From the NCBI RefSeq assembly GCF_018130615.1, contig NZ_JAFCKB010000004.1, positions 186,001 to 250,000 of the forward strand: a stretch of 64,000 nt of DNA, given 5' to 3'. Each line of letters opens with the position of its first letter. Position 1 is the first letter of the stretch. The notes under the pieces are model-generated. The model saw nothing but the letters and a program-made list of their open reading frames with translations, was not told the DNA's origin and ran no database searches. Origin of the DNA: Bradyrhizobium manausense (GTDB lineage: Bacteria > Pseudomonadota > Alphaproteobacteria > Rhizobiales > Xanthobacteraceae). Below, in pieces: positions 1 to 7,937 of the stretch. The position numbers and the translations under genes were made by a program.

Positions 1-2
1 TG

Positions 3-404
3 CGGATGGCCGTGGTCGGCGCGCCCGCTTATTTCGCCACGCAGGCCAAGCCGAAGCAGCCACAGGATCTCACCGAGCACAATTGCATCAACCTGCGCCT
101 GCCGACCTATGGCGGGATCTATGCCTGGGAGTTCGAGAAGCGCGGCCGAACGATGAAGGTGCGTGTCGACGGGCAATTGGTGTTCAACACCGGGCTGCTC
201 AGGATGAATGCCGTGCTGGCTGGCCTTGGCCTCGCCTACATCCCCGAAGATCTCGTCAAGCGCGAGATCGCCGACGGCCGGCTGATCCGCGTGCTCGCCG
301 ATTGGTGCGCACCGTTCGCCGGCTATCACCTCTATTATCCGAGCCGGCGACAGCCGACCCCAGCATTCGCGGTGCTGGTGGAGGCGTTGCGGTATCGGAA
401 GTGA
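3..404 (+). CDS. LysR-family transcriptional regulator, C-terminal fragment (5' end outside window)
   Basis: This is the last part of a LysR-type regulator. About 133 residues of the effector-binding domain are visible and the helix-turn-helix lies upstream of the window. The segment reading VNTGLLRMNAVLAGLGLAY-like (ends in GLGLAYIPEDLV) followed by a run ending PAFAVLVEALRYRK is the usual second half of the LysR substrate-binding fold (AGLGIA.LP, then the C-terminal helix). The frame is open to the left edge, so the ATG at position 6 is not the true start. The effector and targets cannot be told from the fragment. The stop lies 3 bases before the end of a convergent exported-protein gene. 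Confidence 0.85.
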   Translation, partial: RMAVVGAPAYFATQAKPKQPQDLTEHNCINLRLPTYGGIYAWEFEKRGRTMKVRVDGQLVFNTGLLRMNAVLAGLGLAYIPEDLVKREIADGRLIRVLADWCAPFAGYHLYYPSRRQPTPAFAVLVEALRYRK

Positions 405-407
405 GGA

Positions 408-1481
408 TCAGCGCGCGACGACTTCGACTTCGCCGTCGACGCCGTTGACGACGTTGAAGCCGCGCTCGTAGACCTTGCCCTCGTTCTTGGCGATGGCGCG
501 GTATTCGCCTTCGGAGAGCACGACACGCGGGAAGGCGCCGATGGATTCCTTGATGACGTCGCCGCCCGGCGTCAGCACCGACCAGGCGGTGTTGGCGAGC
601 GCCTCGCCACCCTTGTCGCTGACGAGCTTGAGCGTGATCACGGCGGCGCGGTGGGTGATGGTGACGTCGGTGAGCTTGCCGGCCTGGACGCGGATGTCCG
701 AGCGCACCACCGAATTGGCGTCGCCATAATTGGAGATGATGTAGTAGGTGCCCTCTGGCAGCAGCACGACGTCGCCGGCGGCAACGTTGGGCACCAGCGA
801 GGCACGTTCGCCGGATTCGAACTGGCTGCCCTTGTAGATCGCGAACGAGATCTGGTTCTGCGGGATGCGGCTGGTGCCGACGCGGCCCTCGATACGCAGG
901 CCGCCGGCCGGAAGCACGAAGGACTCGCGGTCGGTCTCGGCCTTCAGGCTGACGGTGCGCACCGCGCTGACGAGGCCGAAAGCGACGTGCACGACGTAAT
1001 TGCCCGGCGGCAGCACGATGTTGGGCGTGGCATTGCGGTCCTCGCGGATCAGCTTGAAGGTGCCGTTCTCGTCGGGCCGATCGGCAAACACGCGCCACAC
1101 CAGGCCGCTGGTGATTGGAGGCGTGTCCTTGCCGTATTTGGCGGTCAGCGACAGCACGGCCTGACCGGGCGCAGCCGCATTGAGAGGTGCGGCCGGCGGC
1201 ACGGTCGTCACCGCGGGCGGCGGCATGCTCGGCGTATTCGGCTGCGTCAGGGTTGGCGGCAGGCTTGGCGGACCGGCACCCGGACCTGAGGGCGGCGCCA
1301 GGCTGACGGCGTTTCCGGGGTCGGGCACGGACGCCGGGGGCACCGGCGGCGGGCGATCGGAAAAGAGCTGCGCCTGAGCGGTATTTTGGCCTAGGGCCAT
1401 GAGGCACACGGCAAGGACAAGCGCCGGCAGCAGCCTGCCGCCGCGCCGCCATCCAATGATGCCGTCACCCCCGAAAGTCAT
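408..1481 (-). CDS. Exported proline-rich hypothetical protein with repeated beta-sandwich-like modules
   Basis: A 357-residue protein with an N-terminal signal peptide: Arg-rich start, hydrophobic stretch around residues 18-32, then AQA-Q as a likely cleavage site near 38. A Pro-rich linker of about 60 residues follows, then roughly 230 residues in which the pattern 'LPPGNYVVHVAFG', 'LPEGTYYIISNYG', 'LSEGEYRAIAKNEG' recurs. These [LP]xGxY repeats look like carboxypeptidase-regulatory or PEGA-type beta-sandwich units, which act as extracellular or periplasmic structural modules. No catalytic motif is visible. It is convergent with the LysR fragment and divergent from the patatin gene. The function is unknown; a periplasmic or surface role is inferred from the signal peptide and repeats. 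Confidence 0.8.
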   Translation of the reverse strand: MTFGGDGIIGWRRGGRLLPALVLAVCLMALGQNTAQAQLFSDRPPPVPPASVPDPGNAVSLAPPSGPGAGPPSLPPTLTQPNTPSMPPPAVTTVPPAAPLNAAAPGQAVLSLTAKYGKDTPPITSGLVWRVFADRPDENGTFKLIREDRNATPNIVLPPGNYVVHVAFGLVSAVRTVSLKAETDRESFVLPAGGLRIEGRVGTSRIPQNQISFAIYKGSQFESGERASLVPNVAAGDVVLLPEGTYYIISNYGDANSVVRSDIRVQAGKLTDVTITHRAAVITLKLVSDKGGEALANTAWSVLTPGGDVIKESIGAFPRVVLSEGEYRAIAKNEGKVYERGFNVVNGVDGEVEVVAR

Positions 1482-1726
1482 GCCCCCTGCTTTTCACCGA
1501 AAACGCGGCAAATTCAAGCCTCTGAAACCCCAAGAAATACGGCCCCGAGGCGGTTCTTTGGAACCCGGTTGACGCCTGCGTGATTACATCGGAGGCAACC
1601 GGACCTCGCCACATTCCTGCCCCCTGCGTCCCGAACGCTATAAACCAAGCTTTGCTCTCTTTCTGGCGAAGCGGAAGCACGGTGCCTACTCTGGAGTGAG
1701 GACTGGCCCGGAGTAGGAGAGTTTCG

Positions 1727-2755
1727 GTGCTGGATATCTTGAAAGGTCGGAGCGTGAACGGTGCGAATGGCGAAAAGGTCGGCCTCGGCAGTATCCGCCG
1801 GCCCATCCTCGGCCTCGCGCTCGGCGGCGGCGCGGCGCGCGGCTTTGCCCATATCGGTATCATGAGAACGCTGCTGGCCAACGGCATCGTGCCCGATGTC
1901 GTGGTCGGCACCTCGATCGGTGCCGCGGTCGGCGGCACCTTTGCGGCCGACCGGCTCGACACGCTGGAGGACTGGGCACGCAGCCTGCAAGGCGTGCGCA
2001 ACATCCTCAGTTATCTCGACATCCGTCTCGATGGCTCGGGCCTGATCGGCGGCGAGAAGCTCGCAAGCCGGCTCGAGAACGCGGTCGGCCAGATCATGAT
2101 CGAAGACCTGCCGATGAAGTATGCCTCGGTCGCGACCGAGGTCCGCACCGGCCACGAGATCTGGCTGACGCGCGGCCGCCTGGTCGAGGCGATGCGCGCC
2201 TCCTATGCGCTGCCCGGCATCTTTTCGCCCGTGATGATCGGCGACCGCTGGCTGGTCGACGGCGCGCTGGTGAACCCGGTGCCGGTATCGGCTGCGCGGG
2301 CGCTCGGCGCCGAAATCGTCATCGCGGTCAACCTCTCTACCGACGTCTTCACACATTCGACGACAATCCACGCGCACGGCGCGATACCTTCGCCGGTCGC
2401 GCCCGTGACCGAGGAGACGCCGGCCAAGCGGCGCTTTCCGCGCTTCTTCTCGCCGGAGAAGACCGTCAAGCGCGAGTTCTTCGGCACCGCCAGCCGTCCC
2501 GGCATCTCCTCGGTGATGGTGGATGCCTTCAACATCATGCAGGACCGCATCACCCGCGCGCGGCTAGCGGGCGATCCGCCGGACCTCCTGATCACGCCGC
2601 GGGTCGGCCAGTTCGGCTGGTTCGATTTCCATCGTGCCGAGGAGCTGATCGCACACGGCGCGCGCGCCGCCGAACGCGCGCTGGAGTCGATCCAGGAGAC
2701 GATCGACGTGCTGGCGCCGGCGCCCGCCGGCACCGCGCCCAAAGCGGTCGAGTAA
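1727..2755 (+). CDS. Patatin-like phospholipase family protein (RssA-like)
   Basis: A 342-residue serine lipase of the bacterial patatin family, expected to hydrolyse acyl esters of phospholipids with a Ser-Asp dyad. The oxyanion-hole motif GGGAARG is at residues 33-39, the nucleophile elbow GTSIG at 61-65 (Ser63), and the catalytic Asp in VDGALVNP near residue 178. There is no signal peptide or membrane segment, so it is probably cytoplasmic. The proposed start is GTG at 1727, with AGGAGA just upstream; the nearest upstream sequence offers no better start. Residues 200-260 carry a basic, Pro-rich insertion before a C-terminal alpha-helical region. It is convergent with the CBS-domain gene. 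The natural substrate is unknown. Confidence 0.9.
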   Translation: MLDILKGRSVNGANGEKVGLGSIRRPILGLALGGGAARGFAHIGIMRTLLANGIVPDVVVGTSIGAAVGGTFAADRLDTLEDWARSLQGVRNILSYLDIRLDGSGLIGGEKLASRLENAVGQIMIEDLPMKYASVATEVRTGHEIWLTRGRLVEAMRASYALPGIFSPVMIGDRWLVDGALVNPVPVSAARALGAEIVIAVNLSTDVFTHSTTIHAHGAIPSPVAPVTEETPAKRRFPRFFSPEKTVKREFFGTASRPGISSVMVDAFNIMQDRITRARLAGDPPDLLITPRVGQFGWFDFHRAEELIAHGARAAERALESIQETIDVLAPAPAGTAPKAVE

Positions 2756-2776
2756 GCTCAGCACTTGAGCGCGAGC

Positions 2777-3205
2777 TCAGGCCGTCTTGATGTAGTCGCG
2801 CAAGGCTTCCTGCTCCGACTCATATTCCTGGACGCGGCGCTTGACGATGTCGCCGATCGAGATCAGCCCGACCACCTTGCTGTTCTCCAGCACGGGCAAG
2901 TGGCGGAACTTGCCGGTGGTCATCATCTCCATGAGCTCGGCGACCGTGTCGGTCTCCTTGCAGGTCACGACCTTGCGGGTCATGACCTGGCTCACCGGCT
3001 CGTCCAGGACGCCGGCACCGCGCTCACCGAGCACGCGCACGATGTCGCGCTCGGACAGGATGCCCTCGAGCCGGCTCTGGTTCATCACCAGCACCGCGCC
3101 GATCTTCTTCTCGGCGAGCAGCTTGACTGCAGCGACCAGCTTCGCGTCGGGCTCGACGCTCATGATCTGGTGGCCCTTGGTGTTGAGAATGGAACGTACC
3201 GTCAT
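2777..3205 (-). CDS. Tandem CBS-domain protein
   Basis: A 142-residue protein made of two CBS domains, a small adenine-nucleotide-binding module usually used for energy or redox sensing. CBS1 covers about residues 8-65, with the typical GVLVMNQSRLEGILSERD-like core. CBS2 covers about 75-130, ending VVGLISIGDIVK. No other domain is attached, so it belongs to the stand-alone CBS pairs common in rhizobia. The ATG at 3205 is chosen over an upstream start at 3268 because a strong GGAGG sits 6 bases before it and homologous proteins begin with MTVRSIL. It is convergent with the patatin gene (21 bases between stops). The partner protein is unknown. Confidence 0.9.
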   Translation of the reverse strand: MTVRSILNTKGHQIMSVEPDAKLVAAVKLLAEKKIGAVLVMNQSRLEGILSERDIVRVLGERGAGVLDEPVSQVMTRKVVTCKETDTVAELMEMMTTGKFRHLPVLENSKVVGLISIGDIVKRRVQEYESEQEALRDYIKTA

Positions 3206-3393
3206 TGTTGCCTCCCTGAATCGGATCCGTCCGCCTTGCGCGGTCCGGACTTGTTCGCGAGTCTTCAACTAACAGTTTGGGCGCCGGTTTCACGTTCAGG
3301 CGCTTTGCGAAGCGCAGCCTCTATGGGCTTGCTGCTTCGGAACATTCTTCGCCGAAATGATGGATGAATTCGGGCCGCGCCGCAAGCGCCGCC

Positions 3394-4278
3394 TCAAATA
3401 CCGTTTGAAATGTCCTGTGATGACGCATCCGCAGCATCATCGTTTCGCACGCGCGGCACGGGATCGAACAATGCGAACAGCAACAGCCCTGCGAAGAAGC
3501 CGCCGATATGGGCCTGCCAGGCGACGCTCGCGCTGTTGCCCTCGACGCCGATCGCGCCAACACCGAAGATGATGTTAAGGACGAACCATACGCCCAGGAA
3601 GCCGACGATCCGCCCGTCGCGCAGCGCCTGCAGCAGCGGCAGCGCCGGAACCTTGGCGGCGGTATCGGCGTCCGAACGGCTGAACGACAGGAAGCTGCCG
3701 CGCACGAAAGCGAAGCGGATCGCCGCCGCCATCGCGCCCGACACCGAGGCCGAGGCGCCGATCATCGGCACCACCGCATGCTCGTGGGTCACCAGATGGG
3801 CGAGCGCACCGGCGGCCGCCGTCACCGCCAGGAACACGAAAAAGCGCCAAGCGCCGAAGCGGCGCGCCAGGGCGCTGCCGAACGGCAGCATCCACAGCAC
3901 GTTGAAGGCGAGATGGGTGAGATTGGCGTGCAGCAGCGAATAGGTGACGAAGCTCCAGACCTTGGCCCCGGCACCGCCCGCGAACTGCAAATTGACCAGC
4001 GAGGAATCGTAGCGCTTCGGGATGAAGCCGAAGACGTCGATGGTCCAGTTCTCCAGCTCCGGCGGCAGCAGCACCCGCAGATGGATCAGCGCCAACAGGG
4101 CGACGTAGGCCGTCAGCGGCAACGGCAGCGTCAGAATCGGCTCGTGCGGAGCCTTATCGACGACGACCGGCTGGTCCGGGGGTGGTGGTGGCGGGGAATC
4201 CAAGGCGGTTTCGCTTTCAGGCGCAATCGAAGCAAGAGCTTGGAGATAGTCGCGTTTGCCAGCCTTGCGCAAGTGCAC
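3394..4278 (-). CDS. Rhomboid-family intramembrane serine protease
   Basis: A membrane-embedded serine protease that would cut transmembrane segments of other proteins. About six hydrophobic helices follow a Pro-rich cytoplasmic N-terminus (about residues 1-50 in the GTG-start reading). The catalytic pair is visible as GAS around Ser176 and His257 in WQAHIGGFFAG, and the HxxxN of the oxyanion-side helix is His122/Asn126. The start is uncertain: the first in-frame start is GTG at 4278, but a terminator-like hairpin with a T-rich tail abuts it (4279-4313), and a TTG at 4203 (then DSPPPP) would give a 269-residue protein. Substrates are unknown. Confidence 0.88.
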   Translation of the reverse strand: MHLRKAGKRDYLQALASIAPESETALDSPPPPPPDQPVVVDKAPHEPILTLPLPLTAYVALLALIHLRVLLPPELENWTIDVFGFIPKRYDSSLVNLQFAGGAGAKVWSFVTYSLLHANLTHLAFNVLWMLPFGSALARRFGAWRFFVFLAVTAAAGALAHLVTHEHAVVPMIGASASVSGAMAAAIRFAFVRGSFLSFSRSDADTAAKVPALPLLQALRDGRIVGFLGVWFVLNIIFGVGAIGVEGNSASVAWQAHIGGFFAGLLLFALFDPVPRVRNDDAADASSQDISNGI

Positions 4279-4313
4279 AAAAGGAAAAGGCAGGGCCCTG
4301 GGAAAGCCCTGCC
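4279..4313 (-). terminator. Intrinsic-terminator-like hairpin directly before the rhomboid start
   Basis: Read on the minus strand, an 8-bp perfect stem (4306-4313 with 4289-4296, GGCAGGGC/GCCCTGCC) is followed immediately by TTTTCCTTTT and then the rhomboid GTG. No minus-strand protein gene lies upstream that it would end. It may stop an untranslated transcript or attenuate the rhomboid gene. Confidence 0.5.
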
Positions 4314-4339
4314 TGTCCGTGTCGATCTTCCTGACCCCT

Positions 4340-4419
4340 AAAGCGCATTACCGCGCTTCAGGTTGTTGTTTGAGCATGATCTTGCCGGAAAACCGCTAAG
4401 CACTTTTCCGGATCATGCC
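4340..4419. repeat. Palindromic intergenic repeat of Bradyrhizobium type
   Basis: An imperfect dyad: GCATGATC (4374-4381) pairs with GATCATGC (4411-4418), and CCGGAAAA (4385-4392) with TTTTCCGG (4404-4411). A conserved-looking leader starting AAAGCGC lies on the left. From memory this matches a short palindromic element scattered through intergenic regions of Bradyrhizobium and relatives. Only one copy was noticed in this window. Confidence 0.6.
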
Positions 4420-4735
4420 GCGGAGGAACAAGGAGCATCCCCACCCCTCCCCGCGGCCAGTGACCAAACTGTTTGACGCCTGCGTACAGGCCCCGCCGAG
4501 AACCTGGAAAAAGCGGCGAGGCTTGCGACCGCAATCACCATAGCAGCCGCGACGCGGCGCGAAAGCGCATAGTTAATTTAACGTTAACAACGTAAAGGCA
4601 GCGGGAATGACGCCGAAAACGCGCCCGCGGCATGGACGCTGCAATTCCCCTCCTGCACAACAACACAAGGATCTCAGGTGCACTGAAGCGGGACAGGTTT
4701 GTCCCATGAGGTCGCGCCGAGGGTGAGCGTCAATC
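4420..4735. other. Intergenic region without a supported gene
   Basis: No reading frame with convincing coding character was found on either strand. It contains a C-rich run near 4438-4455 and an AT-rich stretch (about 4571-4592, TTAATTTAACGTTAAC) that could be a promoter for the PAS protein at 4736. If the terminator at 4279-4313 is real, a minus-strand untranslated RNA could start in this interval. Confidence 0.4.
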
Positions 4736-5290
4736 ATGAAGCATCCATCGAGCCGCGCGTTCTTCGCGTATTGGGACAAGAAGCGCGGCCATGCGCGAGC
4801 CCCTGACCGGGCCGATATCGACCCGGCCGCCGTGCGCGAGCTGTTGGGCGACATCTTCGTCCTGTCCTGCGAACCGAAGCTCGGCTTTCCGTTCCGCGTC
4901 GCCGGCACCCGCGTCTGTGCGCTCGCCGGCTGTGATCTCAAGGACCAGGGCTTTGCCGCGCTGTTCGCGGAAGGCAGCCGCGGCGAGATCGAGGAGATCG
5001 CGACCGTGGTCGCCGACGAGACGTTAGGTGCCATCGCCGGTATCACTGCGCAGCGCGAGGACGGCAGCAAGGCCCATCTCGAGCTGCTGCTGCTACCGTT
5101 CAACGCCCGTCCGCACACGCCGGTGAGCGTGACCGGCGTGCTCGCGCCGTTCGACGACGAGTGTGGTGCGCTGGGCCCCTTCACCGTCACGTCCTGGCGC
5201 TATCTGCATCAACCGGAGAAGCTGCTGCCGCGCGCGATCCGCAAGCTGCAGATTGCACGCGGGCTGATGGTGTATGAGGGGCTCAGGTAG
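4736..5290 (+). CDS. PAS-domain protein of the DUF1457/PAS_5 type
   Basis: A 184-residue soluble protein consisting of one PAS-like domain with no output domain. It begins with the helix seen in this family (residues 1-30, FFAYWDKKRG, then RADIDPAAVRELLGDIFVL). The central PAS core (FPFRVAGTRVCALAGCDLK) and a C-terminal strand region (about 105-150) follow. The family is abundant in Rhizobiales and is usually annotated as a putative sensory or regulatory PAS protein of unknown ligand. The start is supported by GAGGGTGAG upstream. It has no operon partner; the next gene is 212 bases away. Confidence 0.88.
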   Translation: MKHPSSRAFFAYWDKKRGHARAPDRADIDPAAVRELLGDIFVLSCEPKLGFPFRVAGTRVCALAGCDLKDQGFAALFAEGSRGEIEEIATVVADETLGAIAGITAQREDGSKAHLELLLLPFNARPHTPVSVTGVLAPFDDECGALGPFTVTSWRYLHQPEKLLPRAIRKLQIARGLMVYEGLR

Positions 5291-5502
5291 AGCAACGTTG
5301 GTGCCGTAGCGCGCAGCGTGTGCAAACGGCCCCGGCCATCTCAATCGAAAGCGATCAGACACACGGGCCGTCAGGGCTTGCGATCCATTAGCGGAACCTT
5401 ACCTAATACGGTACGTTTGCCTGTTTGCCGGGCGAGTATCTGCACGGCAGCGCGGCTCGGCCGGATACGATGCGTTTCCTAGCCGCTTCCGTCGAGGGAT
5501 GA

Positions 5503-6300
5503 TTGCCCGTGATGGAGCACGCGACCAGAGTTGGCAATCGCCTGTTAGCTGCGTTACCGCCAGCCGACTTCGCTTTGCTTGCACCGCATTTGCGCAAGGT
5601 GCCGTTGCAGCACGACGCAGTCCTGGTTCGATCGGGTGACAGGATTGATCACCTCTACTTCCCCTGCAGCGGCGCAATCGCTTTCATCATGGAGCTGCCG
5701 AACGGACAGACGGCCGCAACCGCCGTGATCGGCAACGACGGCGCCGTCGGACTCATGACGGCGCTCGGCCCCCTCCGCTCACCAATGACGGCCGTCGTCC
5801 GCGTCGCCGGCACCGCGCTGCAAATCTCACCCGCGCGATTTCAAACGGCGCTCGAACGCAGCCCCGCCCTCAGAAGTCTGGTTCAGCTTCTCACCAGGGC
5901 GCTGATGACACAAATCCAGCACGTTGCTGCCTGCAATGCGCTGCACTCCGTCGAAGCCCGCTTAGCTCGCTGGCTGCTTCACATTCATGATCGGACGGAC
6001 GGCGGTGACGTTCTGCCCTTGACGCAAGAGACGCTGTCGGAATTGCTCGGCGTCCGGCGGACCACGGTCACGCACGTCGTGGGCGCACTTCGAACGTCAA
6101 GGGCCCTGAAATCCAGTCGGCGCGGCCAACTCGAGATCGACAGGCAGCGACTCGAGGTCGTCGCATGCGAGTGCTACAAGGTGATGAGCCGCAGGATCGA
6201 TCGGATCGTTTCGCAGGACGCCTTGAGGCTCCTTCACGCCGCGCCGCCGCCGAACGTCTCCCTGCCCCCGGACGTCCCGTTCGCCAAGGCCGACTCGTAG
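5503..6300 (+). CDS. Crp/Fnr-family transcriptional regulator
   Basis: A 265-residue regulator with a cyclic-nucleotide-binding-like beta barrel (about residues 20-150) and a C-terminal winged helix (about 170-235) whose recognition region reads LSELLGVRRTTVTHVVGAL. The cysteine pattern of Fnr (four N-terminal Cys) is absent, so it does not carry an oxygen-sensing Fe-S cluster. The effector is unknown. Two starts are possible: TTG at 5503, 5 bases after GAGGG, or ATG at 5512. The last 67 bases overlap the 3' end of a convergent small gene (6234-6461). It may sense a small molecule and control stress or storage genes, but nothing in the sequence names its regulon. Confidence 0.9.
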   Translation: MPVMEHATRVGNRLLAALPPADFALLAPHLRKVPLQHDAVLVRSGDRIDHLYFPCSGAIAFIMELPNGQTAATAVIGNDGAVGLMTALGPLRSPMTAVVRVAGTALQISPARFQTALERSPALRSLVQLLTRALMTQIQHVAACNALHSVEARLARWLLHIHDRTDGGDVLPLTQETLSELLGVRRTTVTHVVGALRTSRALKSSRRGQLEIDRQRLEVVACECYKVMSRRIDRIVSQDALRLLHAAPPPNVSLPPDVPFAKADS

Positions 6301-6461
6301 ACCCAGGCCTCTTTGGCGAACCACTCATGCGTCGCCGCACACATCCTGCAATAGGTCCGCGAGAAGAACACGGCACTGCATCGAAACCGTTCGCTATCCA
6401 TCTCGATGCCCGTCGAAATGATCCTTCCCGTTTCCGGGCACTTGATCACCACCATACCCAT
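6234..6461 (-). CDS. Small zinc-ribbon-like hypothetical protein
   Basis: A 75-residue protein of a family seen repeatedly in Bradyrhizobium. The start is secure: GGAGGAATCAAG precedes ATG at 6461. Cys8 in IKCPETGR and the pair Cys38-x2-Cys41 followed by His45 and Trp47 suggest a single zinc-binding site. The central motif ISTGIEM is typical of the family. The biochemical role is unknown. It is convergent with the Crp/Fnr gene and overlaps its 3' end by 67 bases, so the two transcripts are complementary there. Confidence 0.75.
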   Translation of the reverse strand: MGMVVIKCPETGRIISTGIEMDSERFRCSAVFFSRTYCRMCAATHEWFAKEAWVYESALANGTSGGRETFGGGAA

Positions 6462-6565
6462 CTTGATTCCTCCAGCTTGGCATCACCTCTCGGCGCCGCC
6501 ATCGGCTGGACGGCGTCTCTTCTGGCGAAGACGCTCGTCCAGCCGATCCACGCGGCCGGTACCTT

Positions 6566-7051
6566 TCAAGAACTCCTATGCAGAACCCGGTCGAAGCTCT
6601 TCTTGATCGGTTCGGTCGTCTCGATCGCGGCCTGTTGGGCCAGGTCCCAAAGCTCCTGGTTCTGGGCGGAAGCCGCTTCAAAGGTCTTGCGGCTGTGGGT
6701 GGTGGCGAGGTTCACGAGATCCGCAAACGATCTCGCATCTGCAAGCTGGGCGATGAAGTCCAGCGCCGAGGTGGTCCTGGTGTTGGATATTTCGACGACC
6801 TTGGTGCCGTACTCGGCGGCACGCTTGGCATTGGTCGAGCAGGCTTCGCAGAGAGCTCCGCTGATTTCCTCGGAAGTTGCCTTTATCTGCTCGAAATTTG
6901 CCCTAGCCCGCGCAGCGGCCGGCTCGGCGAGATTGCCGAACACCGTCTGGATGTTGAAGAAGGGTAAGTCGAATTGGAGCTTTGCGCTTCCGTTGGCCAT
7001 TCCATTCAGCGGAGCCGCATTCGCTTCGGCTTTCACATTGGCATCACTCAC
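6566..7051 (-). CDS. Phasin-family protein
   Basis: A 161-residue amphipathic helical protein of the phasin family, which coats polyhydroxyalkanoate granules and affects their size and number. The region from about residue 30 to 150 is a continuous helix-rich stretch with Ala, Glu and Gln repeats and the family-typical segments FNIQTVFGNLAEPAAARAR and QNQELWDLAQQAA. There is no signal peptide; it acts in the cytoplasm on the granule surface. The neighbours are not polymer-synthesis genes. Rhizobial genomes carry several phasins, and which granule or condition this one serves cannot be read from the sequence. Confidence 0.85.
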   Translation of the reverse strand: MSDANVKAEANAAPLNGMANGSAKLQFDLPFFNIQTVFGNLAEPAAARARANFEQIKATSEEISGALCEACSTNAKRAAEYGTKVVEISNTRTTSALDFIAQLADARSFADLVNLATTHSRKTFEAASAQNQELWDLAQQAAIETTEPIKKSFDRVLHRSS

Positions 7052-7404
7052 GGGCTTTCATCCTTTCAAGCGAAACTAGATAATGGATTGAAGACTCCCC
7101 GACGCGTCCAGGTGCTTGCTACACCGGGACACCAGTACTCCTACTTTCATATCGGTGGGATGCCGCTTGCGGATGTACCGCTCTCGCCCCCTGCCGAAGC
7201 CGACTATGGCCAACGAGGGTCGAATCTTCGGTTCGCTTTCGGACTCTTGGCTTGATTTAATTCGAATCATGCGACGAAGCAGCGCAGGTCGAATCCTTCC
7301 TCTCTAAAGTTGCTGCGATCGTATGCGCCAACTTGAGATGAGCGCCGGCGTTGGCGCCGGACATCGTCTGCATCAGCGATGCCCGGCCCCGTACTATCGA
7401 TCCA
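7052..7404. other. Intergenic region without a supported gene
   Basis: This lies upstream of the phasin and downstream of the secreted repeat gene, both on the minus strand. Short open frames exist but have poor codon character. Weak stem-loops (for example CCGGCG/CGCCGG near 7345-7360) lack a T-run. The phasin promoter should lie at its left end. Confidence 0.5.
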
Positions 7405-7794
7405 TTACGGCATCGCCAGATGCCAGGCGCCGTTCAGGAAACCATCGCCGGTGATGTCGCCGGGCTTGGTGTCCTTGGCGAAAGTGTAGAGCGGTTTGCC
7501 CTTGTGGGCCCACTGCTTGGAGCCGTCGTCGCGTGTGATGATGGTGTAGCCGTCGCCGGCAGCGTCGCTGGCCTCGGCCTTCAACGCCGGCCAGTTTGTC
7601 GCACACGGACCGTTGCAGGCCGACTTGCCGTCCATGTCCTTATCGAAGGTGTAGAGCGACATGCCCTTGGCGTCGGTGAGCACATTGCCCTTGTCGGTCT
7701 TACCGGTCTTGGTCGGTGGCGCCGCGAAGGCGGCCGACGTGAGCGCGAGCGTTGCTGCGAGCGTGAGCGCGAGGCGGATCGGGGATGTCGTCAT
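7405..7794 (-). CDS. Secreted repeat protein (COG4315-type, lipoprotein-like family without lipobox)
   Basis: A 129-residue exported protein. Residues 1-25 form a signal peptide (hydrophobic core, then TSAAFA-A). The rest contains two copies of the secreted-repeat motif: VLTDAKGMSLYTFDKDMDGKS and, after the CNGPCATNWPAL segment, WAHKGKPLYTFAKDTKPG. This family is periplasmic or extracellular and of unknown function. The Cys pair in CNGPC is conserved. The start at 7794 is preferred to an upstream frame extension because AGGAGA is 7 bases before the ATG and the signal peptide begins there. It is divergent from the acetyltransferase gene at 7938. Confidence 0.88.
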   Translation of the reverse strand: MTTSPIRLALTLAATLALTSAAFAAPPTKTGKTDKGNVLTDAKGMSLYTFDKDMDGKSACNGPCATNWPALKAEASDAAGDGYTIITRDDGSKQWAHKGKPLYTFAKDTKPGDITGDGFLNGAWHLAMP

Positions 7795-7937
7795 GGTGTC
7801 TCCTGTCATGCAATTGGCTTGCACGAGGTAGGACGCCGCATCGCGCGCACTATTCCTCGGACGCGAGCAAAGATATTTTTGGCTGCGTACGTCAGCGCGA
7901 CGGAATAAATTGCGGTGGTTGATACGGAACATCCGAG

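Noticed and set aside
4436-4453. C-rich string CATCCCCACCCCTCCCCG shared with about 19259-19276
   Set aside because: A 17-base match in a C-rich string without dyad or context. Similar strings are frequent in high-GC intergenic DNA, so it is not called a repeat.
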